A stretch of 64,000 nt of DNA from Lates calcarifer (GCF_001640805.2 NC_066845.1:23314307-23378306), one strand, 5' to 3'; numbered from the stretch's first letter, positions 29,448 through 43,779 are shown. Notes: a model not told the origin generated them from the letters alone. Numbers and translations: made by a program.

Positions 29448-32400
29448 CTCAGAGGAGCGTCATAGTGGAGCATCTCCAAGCTCAGGGCTCCAGACACAAC
29501 ACGCCCAATACACTGTGCTGGGGCAGAGGGAGGGAGTCAGACGCAGAGAATTAGCCATGAACAACATTAACAACAATAATAAGAGCATTCTTGCTGAAGC
29601 AGGCAAACTCATTTAGGTCTTTACTTTAATGACCTGCTCTTTATTTTGTAAGTATACCAAAGTGAATAGAAGTGAACCACAGAAAGCTTTTCTACTCCTG
29701 CATGGAATTTCTTAATTACTGTAATTATAGGTAATTATAGCATTTTTCGGTTTATTCTGATTTTATTGCATTTGTTTGTTGAGCAAAATTACCATTACCA
29801 AGTCAGTGGACTTAAAGTACCCGGTGAAGTTTTTTAGACTGTTAAACAATGTTTTTATAAGTGGCGACATGATACACATTCCTGCCGCCATTTCACACAT
29901 TTCCACTCAACAGTTGGTGGCAGTAAAGCGCAAAGAGGTGAATCTGCAAAGACAGTGAAGAAGAAGACTGCATGAACCCTAGATTATATAAACTATTCAA
30001 AAACACTCAAACACATCATTTACATCTAAAAAAAAAAACATTTGTTTAGTCTGCTCCCTGGATCAGATTAGCAGTAGGCAGGAATTTCTTTTCAGAGTTT
30101 GCCACTAGGGGGCACCAAAGGCAGAAATTTAAGTAAAACGCTTAACATTTCACAAGTGAAACCCATACCTTTTATTAATATGTACAACACCTGCTGATGT
30201 GTTCATCACATGAAACTAGACCTGTTAAACTGTGCTATAAACAAGCAGAAATTATGCTTATACTCTGTTTCTCACCGAAACACAATGTCTATCCTTGAGG
30301 TTTAACAAACATGTTGAATGTATTTCTTTCCTCATTAAATATTCTCAGAGCCAGTTCTTTAATATTTTAATCCTGCATTACTTAAACCCATGTTTTCTTC
30401 CGAGCAATTTTCCTCACTGCCTTTGTTGGCGCATTGCTACTTTTCTTGCCAAACTTCTGCCGCTAGATGTTGATGAGTGTTCAGCCAGTGGCATCACACT
30501 GCCTGTGGACCAGGCTTCCTCATATTCATGATCAAAAACAAAACAGGCATGCCCTGATGAAAAGACTGTTCCATAGTGCCAAATTCTCTTTCCAGATGAA
30601 CATTAACTTTAGTATTCATATACAGATGATATATTCATAGAGCTTGTGAGCATATTGTGGATATAAAAGGAGTGTGAACTTAAATAGGGTTGTATAAATG
30701 GATTTACTCTCTTAAAACACGTTTATATCAGTAGTGTAGTGAGGCAGGCCTTCAGTGTTTGATTAAATGCAGGATAAAGAGGAGTCCCTCTGTGAATAAG
30801 AAGCTGCAAGCAGCTGTTCTGTCTTTAAACTCTCTCAGTCTCTGGTCGGCTGCCAGTGCTTTAGCTCCAGGTTTCGTCCCACGAGGACGTCACAGAGCAT
30901 CTTCTCATCTGTCTTGTTTCCAGCTTTTAGAGTGAGTGATCCTTGTTCACAATTATTGATTAAACCAAACAGTTTGAATATCCGCTACGGGCACAAATCC
31001 GAGGCTCACTGTTCAGTTAAATTTTGAGAATAGAGAGATCAGAGAAGCAGCTACAGAAAAGATCCAGCAGAGGACAATCATGTTTTTGGAGTCCATGTGG
31101 TGAGAGCTTTGTTCATGAAATAAGTCCTTGATCTTCTGTGTGTCTGGATCAGAACAAAATACTGCAGGAATTCAATAGTAATGGTGCACAATGTTCAATG
31201 TGCAGCCTTCAATATTTCAAGGAAAAATAAAGATGATGTTTTATTGTCTGCTTATGAATGGACTTGGGATTGCTTTGAGACATTTAGGACAGAAAACAGC
31301 TTAATGATGTAGCACCAGAATAAAAAGTTGAGATGCCAAAAATACCTGCTGCCTGGAGAATTTTATAAATATAAATCTGTTTCTGGGGGTGTCTTAAAAT
31401 GATCTCTCACAATATCTCACTGACATTTGTGCTCACTTGTTTGGTGATTTTGGATTCGTTGCATAAGTTTAACCACATCTTGACGTTTTCAGCAGCATGT
31501 TGTGTAACCCACTTCCTGGCAGCGATATTGTAATATTCAACATCTGCTATTCTTTGATTTACAAGGTAAACACAAATCTGTCTTGAGTCATATTCAGAGG
31601 AAGCACCTGCTCAGACAGACTGACACCACTGAAATGAAACCTGGATATAATAATAATAATATTCAATAGAACTCTAAATGTGGGTTAATCTGTGCCCCCA
31701 GTAAATGCACCATTTACTCCTGTTTGAGTAACATTTGTTAAAAAATAAACTTTGTGGCTTGCTGAATTTTTAAAAAATGTTTTAAAAGATTTACCTCTCC
31801 CTGTAGGAACCAGTGATCTCGAGTGTCACAGGCAGGGTTAGGAATTTGGACAAGAAACACATTGGTGGGTTTTTGTCTTGTTGACAACAGTATCTTCTCC
31901 TTTAAAAGTTCATTACACCACAGTCTCTGAGGCCAGAAGAAATGTTTTTAAACCACCCTCATGCAGTTCAACTCCAGTTACAAAGTCAAGCAGTGGTCGA
32001 GCTGTGATAAAAGTTATTCGATGGAAATGTGCAGATATTAACTATCTGATACAAAGCAGCATGACTTTATGCAAGAATAGTTTTAGTGATGTTCAGTGAT
32101 TTTGTCCGGTGTGTCAGGGTCACTACACACTCTTTAAACCATTTTCTACCAAAGAAATTACTCTGATTATCCTGAAATAACAGTGACAAGTAGGAGGCAG
32201 ACATCTTAAGAGCAAGATCTGAGCAACAAAACAAACTCATACTGTCTTCGTGGCTACATACCGGAGAAGATAACAGTTAGAAAATATGTTTTAAGATGAA
32301 CTTTAACAAATAAATAGAAACCCAACATGACATTAACTAAGAAATCTCAAAAAAAGCTGATATGGATGACAATAAAATGTGTAGAGCAACATGTTTGAGG

Positions 32401-33100
32401 GGATTATCTTTAAGTAGGAAAGTCTGTTTGCCAGTTTTTGCACACATCTGGTGCACTAATGCAGACAGAATCTTAAGGCTTCAAATCTAATCCCACAGAC
32501 AGAAGCAAAGGGTCCTCTCTCCTCTGTCAGACACAGAAAGAGAATCTGAAAATATGTGGAAAGATAAATTTGATCTCCACACAAAAATACACACCCTGAT
32601 ATCTGAAACTCCACTGACTGAGAGCAAAGCTTAACAAAACCCCTTATTATAAATCATTTCAGCCAAAATATGTGAGGTTGAAGCCATGTGTTCACCAAAA
32701 ACCAAGTGGTCGTATTTTCCCTCTAATGGACCACATTTTCAATCAGTCTCCTCATTCAGCTATGAAACACTTTGCTACAAATCTTTCTGCAGTTCCTTTT
32801 TTTATTACCACAGATGTCCCTGCTTCCTGTTTTTCCCACTGTGAATTATGAGTTTGTAATTTATACCATTTTAAAACAGATTATAAGATTAAAGTCATCT
32901 TTAAAAAGATCTGAAAAGACAAAATGGGACCACATTTGACCTGTAGCATGAGTTTGCTCAAACTTTAACACCTGGTGTATTTATGATACATCTAATTTTT
33001 GCTGTGGATGCTTTGGCAACTACTACAACATCAAGGTGTCACGTTTTCCAACATGGTGAGTTTTCCACCTCAGCTAGAGCTGCAGTGTTCCCACCTTTAA
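29448..33100. other. Gene-poor DNA with a CTCF-like motif
   Basis: No coding gene recognised in 3.6 kb. The only site that stands out is the CTCF-like match at 30099-30117. A short ATA/TAA microsatellite lies near 31640-31665. Confidence 0.4.
30099..30117 (+). promoter_or_regulatory. CTCF-like motif
   Basis: TTGCCACTAGGGGGCACCA fits the known vertebrate CTCF core CCASYAGRKGGCR. It lies between the TRIM array and the sulfotransferase gene. Sequence match only. Confidence 0.35.
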
Positions 33101-33482
33101 CATGCATGAGAGCAGAAACTTCCTGAAGACAAAACAAAAACCCAACAGAGAATCTGACAAAGGGTTGAACTCTGCCTGAGGAGCATCTATATACTGGTGC
33201 TGATGAGTAATGGGGAGCAGGTGTGTCGGCAGGTGAGAACAACAAGTGGGCAGGAGAGGAGGGCCAGGTGAGGTTAATAAAACACGAAATGAGAAGGAGA
33301 ACATGAGTCAGAGATTAAAAAGATGATTCACGAAAAAGATTTCACAGGGGAAGGAGAGGAACGTTATCTTTGTTGTGAGGATTTATTCACAAAGATGTGT
33401 CTCTCCTTCTTCTTCTCTCCTTTACTTATTTTTGGTTTCACGAACATAAACTCACCGACAAGCCACCAAAACCTCGCCTGTG

Positions 33483-33483
<1 letters not shown>

Positions 33484-33515
<32 letters not shown>
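33484..33515. repeat. (TG)n microsatellite
   Basis: TG run of about 32 nt. Confidence 0.9.
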
Positions 33516-33518
<3 letters not shown>

Positions 33519-36500
33519 CCGTGAATCTGAGCGGCTGCAGTCACACAGCAGGCCGTCGTGTTCAGGTCTGAATCCCTTGCTTGCATGTATCCAATTTCTT
33601 TTGGATGACAGTTCATATCTATTCTAGGATGTAGCACATATCCCCCACCAACATGCACTGTCAGCGATGTCAAGAAGACGTGTGCATCTGTGTAACAAAA
33701 GATGTCATGACTGACTTTGTACCTACACTTCTTCTGTTTGTCCTTGTACGAGTTTTTAGTTAAGGAAACAAATATCCCTACCAGTCTGGACTGAGCTGAG
33801 GTGCCTCCATGAATACAAATCCATTTCTTCTTTTTACTGATTAAACAAGAGCATAAAATAAGAGTTGGGATTTTAATTTGCCTATTAGCTCCGTTGACTG
33901 ATGGTGGGAGTCAGGAGTTTGTGAAGTGTCCACTGTGCTGGCATCCCAAGCCACTTCAACACACTCAGAATACATGAAACCTATTTTCAGCCAAAAATGT
34001 CTCTCTTACTCTCCTGAGAAGCTTTTTACATCTTGCTCACATGGCAGGTAATTAGTCTGAGACTCTGAGACTTCAGCACATGTGCACGGACACACTCGCA
34101 TTAAGGTTTTATTTAAAATGTATCCAGTCAGCAGCTGGTTATGTCACTTAAAGCTGCAGGGACCAAAGAGAAAAGTTAAATTTTGCTGATCTTTGACACA
34201 GGAATTCATGCTGCATTTTTTTTTTTTTTTTAACCAAACAAAACCAGTCGTAGCTAATCCCACTGCACAACCTCCAGGTCAGTGCTATGTCACCAAGCTT
34301 CTAGCACCAACTAATTTACCTGAACACAAAAGATTTACCAGAAAACAGCACATTAAATGACTCAACAGTTAAATTAGCAAATAAGATTAGCTGGATGAGC
34401 TTAAAAGCCCTTCAGTCTCACGCAGGTGTTGTCACTTATTCTGGTTGATTAGACCTCCTCTTCAAGATTGTCCAGCTTGAAAAGGTTCAACAAAGCGAAC
34501 GGGAGAGTGATGGATTTTTTATTTAAGCACAGTCCGTACACGCCCACAGTACCTGAGAAAAAGTTTAATCAGTTAAAGGAATGAAAATCACTTGTGTTAG
34601 TTTACAATGGGTGTGCAGGGACTTAGAAGTGAGTGATTCTTGCACTTCAAAGTTTTAAGCTGCGTTATTAAAGATGGAAAAGTTTTTCCTTTGCATTTTG
34701 AAAAAGCTCCATGTTCACATGACAACGTTGTGTTCACGGACAAGGACCACACCATCAACAGAGTGGGTTTGGAAGATCTACTGACAAAAGGTGAAAGTGT
34801 TCTTGAGTTTAACATCTTGATTCGGATGCAGTGTGGGGAGGCTTCATAGCGCTCCGGCTCTGACGAACCCCCTCAGGGATCTACGAGAGAGAGGAACAGA
34901 AAATAGGAGGGGAAGAGCTTTGGTACTTGCCAGAAGAGGTGTGGTCCTGCTCCTGAAACTTCACTAAATAGCTTCAAATAACGACCTTCGCACAAAATGA
35001 TCTGAAAACGCAGTCGAATGCAAGTCAGGCCAGTAGATGGCGATGTAACCTGATGAGTTTGCAGCACAAACGCAGCTCAATAGTCTGCTGTTGCTGTTGT
35101 TTTATTCAGCTATTAGGCTGAAAATGAAGTAGACATGCAGGAGGCGGAGCAGAGTTTTCATAAGAATTGTATATTGCCAGTGTACATAGTGAGATTACTC
35201 TTTGGAAGTTTGGATTTTCAGGCCTCCAAAACACTGTTGTTGTGTGAATGAAAGGCAAAACCGCAGTAAAGCGTTACCATTTCATACAAAAACTGTTGGC
35301 GTGTAAACAAGCCCTTAGTGGTCACAGTTGGAACTGCAGATTACGTGAGGTGGTCTGGTCCAGAAAGACACTTTTTTCCACCAAATTAGCTCTGGTTCTT
35401 GAAACAGTTCACTATTCTTGGAACCTTATTTCTATCCAGCAAACCAGCCCACATCTCTACCAGTTTTTCAATAAATTTCTAAGCAGACCACTGCATGTCC
35501 TTCTCCGTCCTCTCTGTCCAAACTGTAGAGCACAACACACACACTTAGGTTGTCACGGTTTGTACTTGAGAACCTGCTATTTTTTGGTTCCAGCTAGAAA
35601 CTAATTTTTCCATAGCAGCTGTGGTTCTCTGTCATTCCATCTGTACATTTAATTTTATTTTTCATGCAGGTGGTAGGAGCTTTTCAAATGGAGCACGTTT
35701 GTCACTATTTGCAGATTCCATAAACGCTATTGTTAAGCCCAAGTTCATTAGTGTCTGTTCTGTAAGAGTTAGAGTGGTTTAAACCCCAGAAACAAACACA
35801 CAGTGTAAAATAAAATAATGCTGGGTAGTACGTGCAGCTTGAGTCTACATTATTGTTGACAGGACAGGACCATGCAGAAAACCATTTGAGTTTTTAGAGA
35901 ATTTGAAAGTCAGTGACAGAAATTTCTGGAAAAGCACTAACACAAATAAAACACTAATTCTAAAATAAACATCTGAAAAACTATAACATGGATGAGCATC
36001 CAAACATCCAGAGGTATCGCTGTGCACCAGACGTCTTTCATGGCGTCATTTTGACTTGTCATGGCAGGTGTAACTGATGACATTAAAAATAACTGATTTC
36101 CATTGTGATCAGTTACATTCAGGCTCCTTGTATTGCACATGCTGCTTCCAAGCTTACAGAGCCATTGTTAATCAAATGTGTTTCACCTGTGCTTTTCCTG
36201 CCGTGACAAGTCAAAATGTCGTCCATGAAAGAGCTCTGTTTTGGCCCAAGTCCAAGAGTATTAAAGAGCTGTATCATCATTATTTTTGTGCCCTTCATGT
36301 ACTATGAACTCAAAAAAAAGAAGCCTGGAGGAATTTTTCAGTGAACACACCTGTTCAGTATCTTTTTTGGAGTGAAGTTGGACCCACAGGTGATTTTCTG
36401 GAGGCACAAAAGATGAAGACAAGAACTCACACGAGGAACAAAGTACTCTTCACCATCTTCAGTGATCAGAAGTCATTCCATACGTAGAAAAAGCTACACA

Positions 36501-36569
36501 CTGAGCAGCAGCCAGCTCTCAATCTGTTCCCATCACTTAAGTCGTCTTAAAGCAGAGAAAGAGAGCTGA

Positions 36570-36810
36570 GGTTTGACTTCGAACATGCCTCTCCTGGGAC
36601 CTTTTTCTCAGCAGTCGCTGCTCTCTTACTTTCTCAGCCCGGACACAAACAAAGCCCACATCAAGAGCGCAAAGGTTTGATGGTCCAGCTGGCAAGCGTT
36701 CACTAATTAGCCTCTGTTCTAAGTCGGTCTGTGGCAGCTACACGTCTCATCAGTGACTAATGAACACCGCTGGTTATCTGCTTCAGCCGATAATCAAAAC
36801 AGAACCGAGG
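36570..36810. other. Possible conserved non-coding element
   Basis: Non-repetitive, balanced sequence with homeodomain-type cores (cactaattagcc, gtgactaatga). No coding frame of note. Conservation cannot be tested here. Confidence 0.25.
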
Positions 36811-39212
36811 GTCGTGGTGGACAACACAAGTTGGAGAGTGTAGTGTAGCAGCAGTGACCAAATGTTCACTCAGTGGGTTTCCTGTACAGAGAGTGAACAG
36901 CTGTTTATCTCAAAAAAGATGCGTCTGAAATGCAAATTAAGTTTACACAAATTTAAATGAAGATGATGTGAGTAAACGGTGCTCAGGCGATTTGTGTAGA
37001 AATACATTATGCTTCTAAAACTTACATTAACTTGACTTTTGAATAATGTTTTCACGTCAGTGTGAACATTATGCTCAAGAGTGGGTAGAGGAGGGCAGTT
37101 TCTAGGGCTGATTTTACTTCTTGCTAACAGCATGGCTCTATGGAAGACAACGTTAGATGGTCCACTACTTTGTCCAGACTTTGACTTTGACTTTGATGAC
37201 CCCTTGAATTTTCCTCTAACACCACTAACAGGTCACTTATCCTGTAAAACACCTCAGCATCTACTGGATAGATTTGACACAGTTTAAATCAATGAGGTAC
37301 GCTAAACAATGGAAACATCTTTCTGCATAATGCAACACAACAGCACCACAAACTACATCCTCTGAAATCACACAGGTGAGTCAACACCTCTCTAAAACAA
37401 CGACCTATTGGAGGATTTTCTGAAATACAGGCGTACTGCACCTTTGTTGTCATGGTTGTGTAACGGTCATGGATAAAAGACACAACAATGACTATTGGCT
37501 TCATATGGGAAATAAACAGCAGCCTCTCATGTGATAATCTTGTGTTTTGTCAATCCGTCCAGCCACCCCAACTTCCTCCTGATTCAGACTTCAGCGCACT
37601 TTATACTACGTCATTGACCTCTTCCTTTTCACCCATCATGATTACACCAAAGAGCGCCCAACAATAAAATGTAACGATGGGTTGTAATCGGCTTTTTAAA
37701 CAGATGGTCTCTTTTAACTATGTGCAGCTTATAAACTAGCAGCTGAGAGTAACAAAAGAAAGTATATATATTAAGATTATCCTCATTCGAAAGGCATTCA
37801 ATGTGTGTCTAAAAATTATTCCTTAGGACACACACAGTTTGACAGACCTGGCGTTGAGCCTCCACCTTTTCCACACCAGCTGCTTCGCTAAAGCAGCACA
37901 ACAGCAGCAGCTGTGGTTCTCTGTCAGAGGTGTCAGTCAGAGTTTTGACTCATAGCCCGATACACAAAAGTTATGCGAGGAAGTCGGAAGAAAATAGACC
38001 TAATCTGTAAAAATACACCTGCGTAAGGAAGGTCCTGTGCAGGTTTACATGAAAATTGAGGCTCCTTCTAAACAGACAAACTGTTCAGTGGAGAAAACTG
38101 GCTTTGTACATGTATTTTTATGTCGGGTGGAGTTAGAAATGTGCAGCCAGTGATTCCCTCTTGGAGGATCCTTAGGGGGATGTCAGTTCATTACAAGAGG
38201 GTTCAGAAAATACTGAGAATCACTGAATGGCTGAACTTTTACTGACAAAAAGATTTTAAAAAATGTCAGTGAGAGATGTAACTCGTCCAGGTAATATCTA
38301 TAAACCCAGCTGCTTATGATGATACTGCCTGTTGACTGTCAACTACTCATCTCCTGCATGTAGTCAGTTAGAATTAATGTGGTTTATAACCAGAGGAATG
38401 ACCTTAATCAGGATGTGTGACTGTAGAAAGGTCTTAGATGTGTTTTACCTTAAAGATTAGAGAGAAAGAAGAATGGTAGAAATTAAATGGTCATTTCTGT
38501 TGTGTTTGCATAAAAAAAACTTGTGTTTCAGTTCAGTGAAGGAACAAAAATAAAATAATAATAAAAATGTCCTTTTCTTATCAGTGGTACAAAATACTGT
38601 GAGGTACAATGAGCAAAACAATTATGTTCACAGAAACAATAAAGACTTTCTGTGCTCTACATAAACGCTCGCACAGCAGAACATCACTGCAATATGAATT
38701 TACATAAAATGATAATCACTATAAGCAAGAGTCCACTCAGCAGTCCAAAGTACACAGTCAAAGTGAAACCAAAAAGACAACAGATAAAACTGTGGAGCCA
38801 CTTTTTGAAGGTAAGACTTTGCATTTTCTATGAGTCTGTTTAAAAACTCTAAAAGAAACATGATCTGACAGTGAAGCAGGTAGGGTTACTGATCTCACCA
38901 AGAGAGGGTAAACAGTTTTCAACCAGTGTACTCCACTGCAAACATGAAAAAGAGAAGGTAATACTGCTGTAATACTACCAGCTTTAAACAGGACTAAAAC
39001 CTCCAGGAATCAGTTCAGCAGATGATGGTCAAACTAGGACTAGAATCAAAACAAGAGCCAAAGTAAAATAATAAAAAAAAATCAAGCCTCAGTCTCCACA
39101 AACTACACTGGGAATAGTTTAGTTTTCCAAAATCTCGTCTTGTCAGGCAGCACCTGCCTTCAGGCTGCGCACCGAGCCGACCAAACTTCTACCATTTCTA
39201 ATCTAGCATCTG

Positions 39213-39375
39213 CACTGATCAGCCACAGCATTAAAACCACTGACAGGTGGAGGTCATCTCAGTTCATTTACAAAGTTCTGCTGGGAAACCTTAGGTCCTG
39301 ACTTTTATCTGGATGTCACTTTGACACGTAGCACCCTCCTTCACATTGTTGCAGACCGAGCACGCCCCTCTTTAG
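39213..39375 (+). mobile_element. Tc1-like DNA transposon relic (one terminal repeat plus a transposase scrap)
   Basis: 39214-39248 (gatcagccacagcattaaaa, then ccactgacaggtg) matches the terminal repeat of a widespread fish Tc1/mariner element as I remember it. It is followed by 39276-39374, which translates FCWETLGPDFYLDVTLTRST and then LLHIVADRARPSL, the C-terminal catalytic part of the same transposase. About 1 kb expected between the two is missing, and no second terminal repeat is seen downstream, so it is a deletion derivative without its right end. Confidence 0.75.
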
Positions 39376-42300
39376 CTTTGTTTTTAACTCTAACACAAAA
39401 TATCAAACTGTGTAGCTGCTAACTGGTTCTCATTTTTATTCATTTTGAACATGACTGATTTCTTTAAAGTCTGTCTCCAACTCCAAAAAAAATGCAAAAA
39501 CTGATGCAAAATTTCACCACAAATTCAGGGATTTTCAGATCCTGTAGGAGATGATCAAAGAAGGTGTTAATTCAAGTTGAACTGTTTATGGAGAGGCAAA
39601 AATCTGATACACTGGAAACACTTTTTTCATAGTTTGAGCACCAAATTTTTGGATGGATTTTTCTGCAGGTTTTCCTCCCGTCTCTCTCGCTCTCCTCCCT
39701 GTCTGGGTCGGGTTATGCTGCTCACAGCGGTGGGGTGAGGAGCAGAGACGTGGAGTCGGAGTGCACACCACTGTAGTCGGAGCAGGGCTGCTTCCTGTCC
39801 TGCATTATTAATACCTGATGTTCACAGTTGACCTGGCGCTCACACACGTCCCTCACCGGGCCGTGAATGGAGGAGTGTGTTTGTGTGTTTATCAGAGAGG
39901 AAGAGAATTAAACTAGTGCTACAACCTCCAGGACGGACGCACCGCGTAAAGTTCACCGCACAGAAATGTCTCCTTTTTGAAGCAAATTGCTCATAAATTG
40001 CTTAATCCTCAGTCTCTTAGGCTGAGCGTGTGTGAGGCGCTACACTGCTAATAGCTGTTAGTTCTGTACGATAAGCTTTGCAATTCGTTCTCGATAATCT
40101 GCCTTAGTTCAGCTGGAATTGGCGGTTCATTACTTCCTTAAATGAGACCAGTTTTATCCAAATACTCAGCCACTGGAGAAACCGGAATGTAATATAGATA
40201 ATTTGTTCTGAAAAGGAACAAACAGAGCAGAGTGGGGCTGAACGATCCGTCACAAAGCCCTGTGAGAAAACTTCACTGACAACCGTATAATGAGCCTCTG
40301 TGAGGATCTCCCTCCATTTTATTGTGTCTTTATCTCCTCTCTCTAAACTGGGGGTGGAGGGGGGTGAGAAGAAGAGGGAAAAAAATAAGGGGCTGCAGGT
40401 TTGAAGCAAATTACCCATGCTTATTTATTCTGCGATGTCGCCTCATAGAGCAACCAACCCCCTGGGTTTTCTCACAGGCCTGAGCGAGCGCCAAATCACT
40501 TTGCTGCCCGGGAGGAGAGAAAAGATGGGGAGAGGGAGAGGAGAAGACAGACAGAAAAGATAGTGTTTTCCAGGAAGTTGTAAAAAAGAAGAGGGGTTGA
40601 GGTGACAGATAAGAGGAGGTCAAGGTCAGGGAGGAGGTGGAGAGACAGCAAGAGAGGAGAAGGGGTAGAGAGACGGGAGATGAAGACATGAACACAAAAG
40701 GAAGATGACAAAAAAGAAAGGAACATTTTTTTTTTTTAGGCGAGGATGGGGGGGGATCAGAGCAGCAGATCAGAACAAAAGTTAACTCGATCCTCAGAGG
40801 GAGGGAAATGAGAGGAGAGAGATTGTGAGGAGGGGGGTAGATGGGGGGAAAAAACTAGCGAGGGAGGAGGAGAGGAGGGGTTGGAGAGCTGGCTGAGCGT
40901 CTCCCAGGGGTCTCGGAGGGAGAGGAAGATGTCTCGACGAGTGCACCCCCTGCAGAGAGACTCAACAGGGGGTCAGCTTTTTGTTTTGGAGAGAGAGAAA
41001 AAAAGAAAAATCTCCTCCTCTCCACCCTCGGCAGTAACACAGTGATAACAGAGGCTCATATCCTCCATATTTCAGCTGGTGGAGGAGCTTTGTTCAGAGA
41101 GATCAGGGGGCTCCTTCTAATTCGGTCACTCATCTCCCACCCCCACAATCACACACACACACACACTCACTCATTCACACAAATATACATAAAGAGGCTG
41201 TAGGTATTAGGACAGTGACATGTTCCCATTGTGCATGTGCATTTTTAAAATATAGCTGCACATTAAAAAAAAAAAACCTGATGCTTGGTTGAGGTGGAAA
41301 AGTCACTCAAGCTTCCACTGAACAGACAAAAACATCAGATCTGTGCGGAGCAGATTAATACATGGAACAAACATAAACGCCATGTTTCCATCACGTTTTC
41401 CACCCAACTGGAAAATTATCTCCTAATATTCACATAACATCAGTGGATAGAGACACATTAAGTCACATGTTCAGCATGTTTTAGAGGAGTTTAACCAGTC
41501 CTAGGAGCAGGAACTCATGGTTTTGGTTAGAAACGGAAAAAGAAGCTTTCAACTCACATTTTCAGTATTTAACCAAGACCATTATCTTTCACTAAAACTT
41601 AGTGATATATTCAAGTATAGTCTGTGTATCCGAAGTCTTACATATCTTGTACCTCTCTCTGTTGTCACATTCCTACTGCAGGATTTACGTCTTCTGAATG
41701 TAAGACGTTTTTTAGGAACTGAGGATCCACGGATGGGGAAGGGTTGTCATAAAGTATTAAAAGTCAGACTAGAAGCCTAACAATAAGAAAAATACAGAAT
41801 ATATCCTTTAACCAGTCGCCTAAATCTAACCATGAAAATGTTAATCATGCTTTAGTTGAAAGCAGCGACACTGCAGGAAAAACAAACGACATGTCAACAA
41901 CAAACAGTTTGCAGATATGAGTGTTTTCTTGTTACATTCATATAAAAACTAATCTGCAAGGCATTTTCTAATGCAGCACAGAATTAATTGTTAAGGGACA
42001 GGGTTGAATATGAGGTTAAAGTACTAATTTTCAGCTTTAAGGGTGTTTGAGATTGTTTACATCCACATGAACAGTAGGACTCGTAGCCCCTCTCACCCTG
42101 CAGGGTGTTGTGTATAAAAAGGGGCTACAATCCCCAGATGCCTGTGGATGTAACCACCCTCAAATTAAAGCACAAAGTCTGTGTGTTAACCTCATTCTCA
42201 CTGTTTGATTTCAAGAACAACGTGCTGGAGTACAGACCCAAAACTAAAGTGTCCAAATAGTTCGTGAGACTGTGCGCACCCACAAAAACCACCCCCTCAG

Positions 42301-43200
42301 CTCAGCCTCCTGAGGAGCACTTTAATGTGGATCTGGAGCAGATTAGCAGGCTGAAGCTAAATTCTGTAATCGCTGTGATGGGCTTATACAAAACTGAGTA
42401 GGGGTCTCCTCAAGGTTAAACTGATTGCTGTCTTTCTCAATTACCCGTTACTGTTCAATCAGGCGATCAACTTTTTTCCCTTCCTTCCTATTTTATCAGA
42501 TGTTCAGGTGCTGATATTGGATGGAAAATTTGGCAAACAGCATGAAAAATAAATCATTTTTACTATTTTTTAAATCTGTGACAGAGAAAAAGGGGAAGCT
42601 GGGAGTATTTTATCCTGTTTTCGAGCAACTTATCTCCAGTATTATATAAAATTTATTCATTATTTTTCTGGATTCTTCTGCAGCAAGTTGTCTTACTGTG
42701 TCTTATTTCAAGATGAGCCCATTCTCTTCAGTCTGCATGCAAATAATATGACGTTACACTTTGAAAACGCTTCCAACACTTCAGTTTTGTGCACACGCTG
42801 CATGTATTTATTGAATGTAAACCCAATCAGGTTTGACTGGGTTGTTCCAGATAGAGTTTATTTCTGAGAAATTCCCAAAACAAATTGACAGCAGGTTGAT
42901 TTTACTGCACCCTCATGTTTTTCACTTTCTTTTAAGAAACAAAGGTTTGTCTTCGGATTCTTCAAAGACAGAAATTTAACTGAAATGGTGGTAAAAGATT
43001 TGTTGATGGAAAGAAACATGAAGAATGTGATTATCAAGATTGAAAAGAGAAGTGAACGGTTCCCTTCTCTCTCTACCTGCGGCTGCAGTTTTGAATTAAA
43101 TATCTCTGTAGACTTAAAGACACGTTTTTTACTAAAACAGAAAGAGAAACCCATCAGTGATATTTGTCTTGTTGCCTTTGTGCCATTTTGTGCCAGTTCT
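39376..43200. other. Gene-poor DNA, purine-rich in part
   Basis: 40490-41020 is strongly purine-rich on plus (gagag/gaagg blocks). A sequence at 40400-40510 is non-repetitive and could be a conserved element. A hairpin element sits at 42057-42153. No gene recognised. Confidence 0.4.
42057..42153. mobile_element. 97-bp hairpin element with perfect 11-bp ends (possible mini-MITE)
   Basis: TTACATCCACA at 42057-42067 is the exact inverse complement of TGTGGATGTAA at 42143-42153. An inner stem pairs GTAGCCCCT (42083-42091) with AGGGGCTAC (42120-42128), leaving a 28-nt loop. If TA is the target duplication, the terminal repeats are CATCCACA/TGTGGATG. Confidence 0.45.
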
Positions 43201-43510
43201 CCTTAACTTATTTATGATTCAGTGGACTCACAACAACAAACTGAAGGGGGAATATGGAGGAGGAAAAGACAACAAAAGAGAAGGTTAAAAACTGAAAATC
43301 AAACAGGAGGATCGGCTGGAGTCAAAGTGGAGCAGAGAGGGAGGAGTGGGAAATGTTTTACTCCATGAGTCCTTCAAAATGATGAGATGAAAGAAAAGAA
43401 AAGACCTGATGGGAGAGAAATGGAAAAGACAAGACGGGGAAAAAAGAGGGAGGACGGAGGAGAGGGAGAGGGGTGTTTCCCTGAGGCAGAGATGTGTTTG
43501 TGTGTGAAGT

Positions 43511-43533
43511 AATCTCTCTCTCTCTCTCTCTCT

Positions 43534-43569
<36 letters not shown>
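43511..43569. repeat. (TC)n then (CA)n microsatellite
   Basis: TC run of about 22 nt, CCAC junction, then CA run of about 31 nt. Confidence 0.9.
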
Positions 43570-43571
<2 letters not shown>

Positions 43572-43779
43572 CCCTCTCTCCCAGTCACTCAGTCAGTTGC
43601 AACAACACGCTCACAGAGGTCGGCAGCACAAAGCGCAGCCGCTCTCTTACCAGCTTGCACACACACACACACACTCGTGCATACCTCATCGCACAACACA
43701 AACACACACATACGCACACTTACTCACTCAGACACTTGACACACACACACACACCTCCTCCTCAGCGACGCCCGGCAGG

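Larger units (their letters stand above)
33101..39212. other. Gene-poor DNA
   Basis: A TG microsatellite at 33484-33515, a poly(T) at about 34218-34232, a CTCF-like match at 35029-35047 (gccagtagatggcgatg) and a possible conserved element at 36570-36810. A stretch at 37540-37600 shares gtgttttgtc-atcc-tcca with 52070-52110, so an unnamed dispersed repeat is likely. No gene recognised. Confidence 0.4.

Noticed and set aside
29111..29616. Frames of about 147 codons in the pyrimidine tract
   Set aside because: Leucine/serine/phenylalanine runs from CT-rich sequence, present in all three frames.
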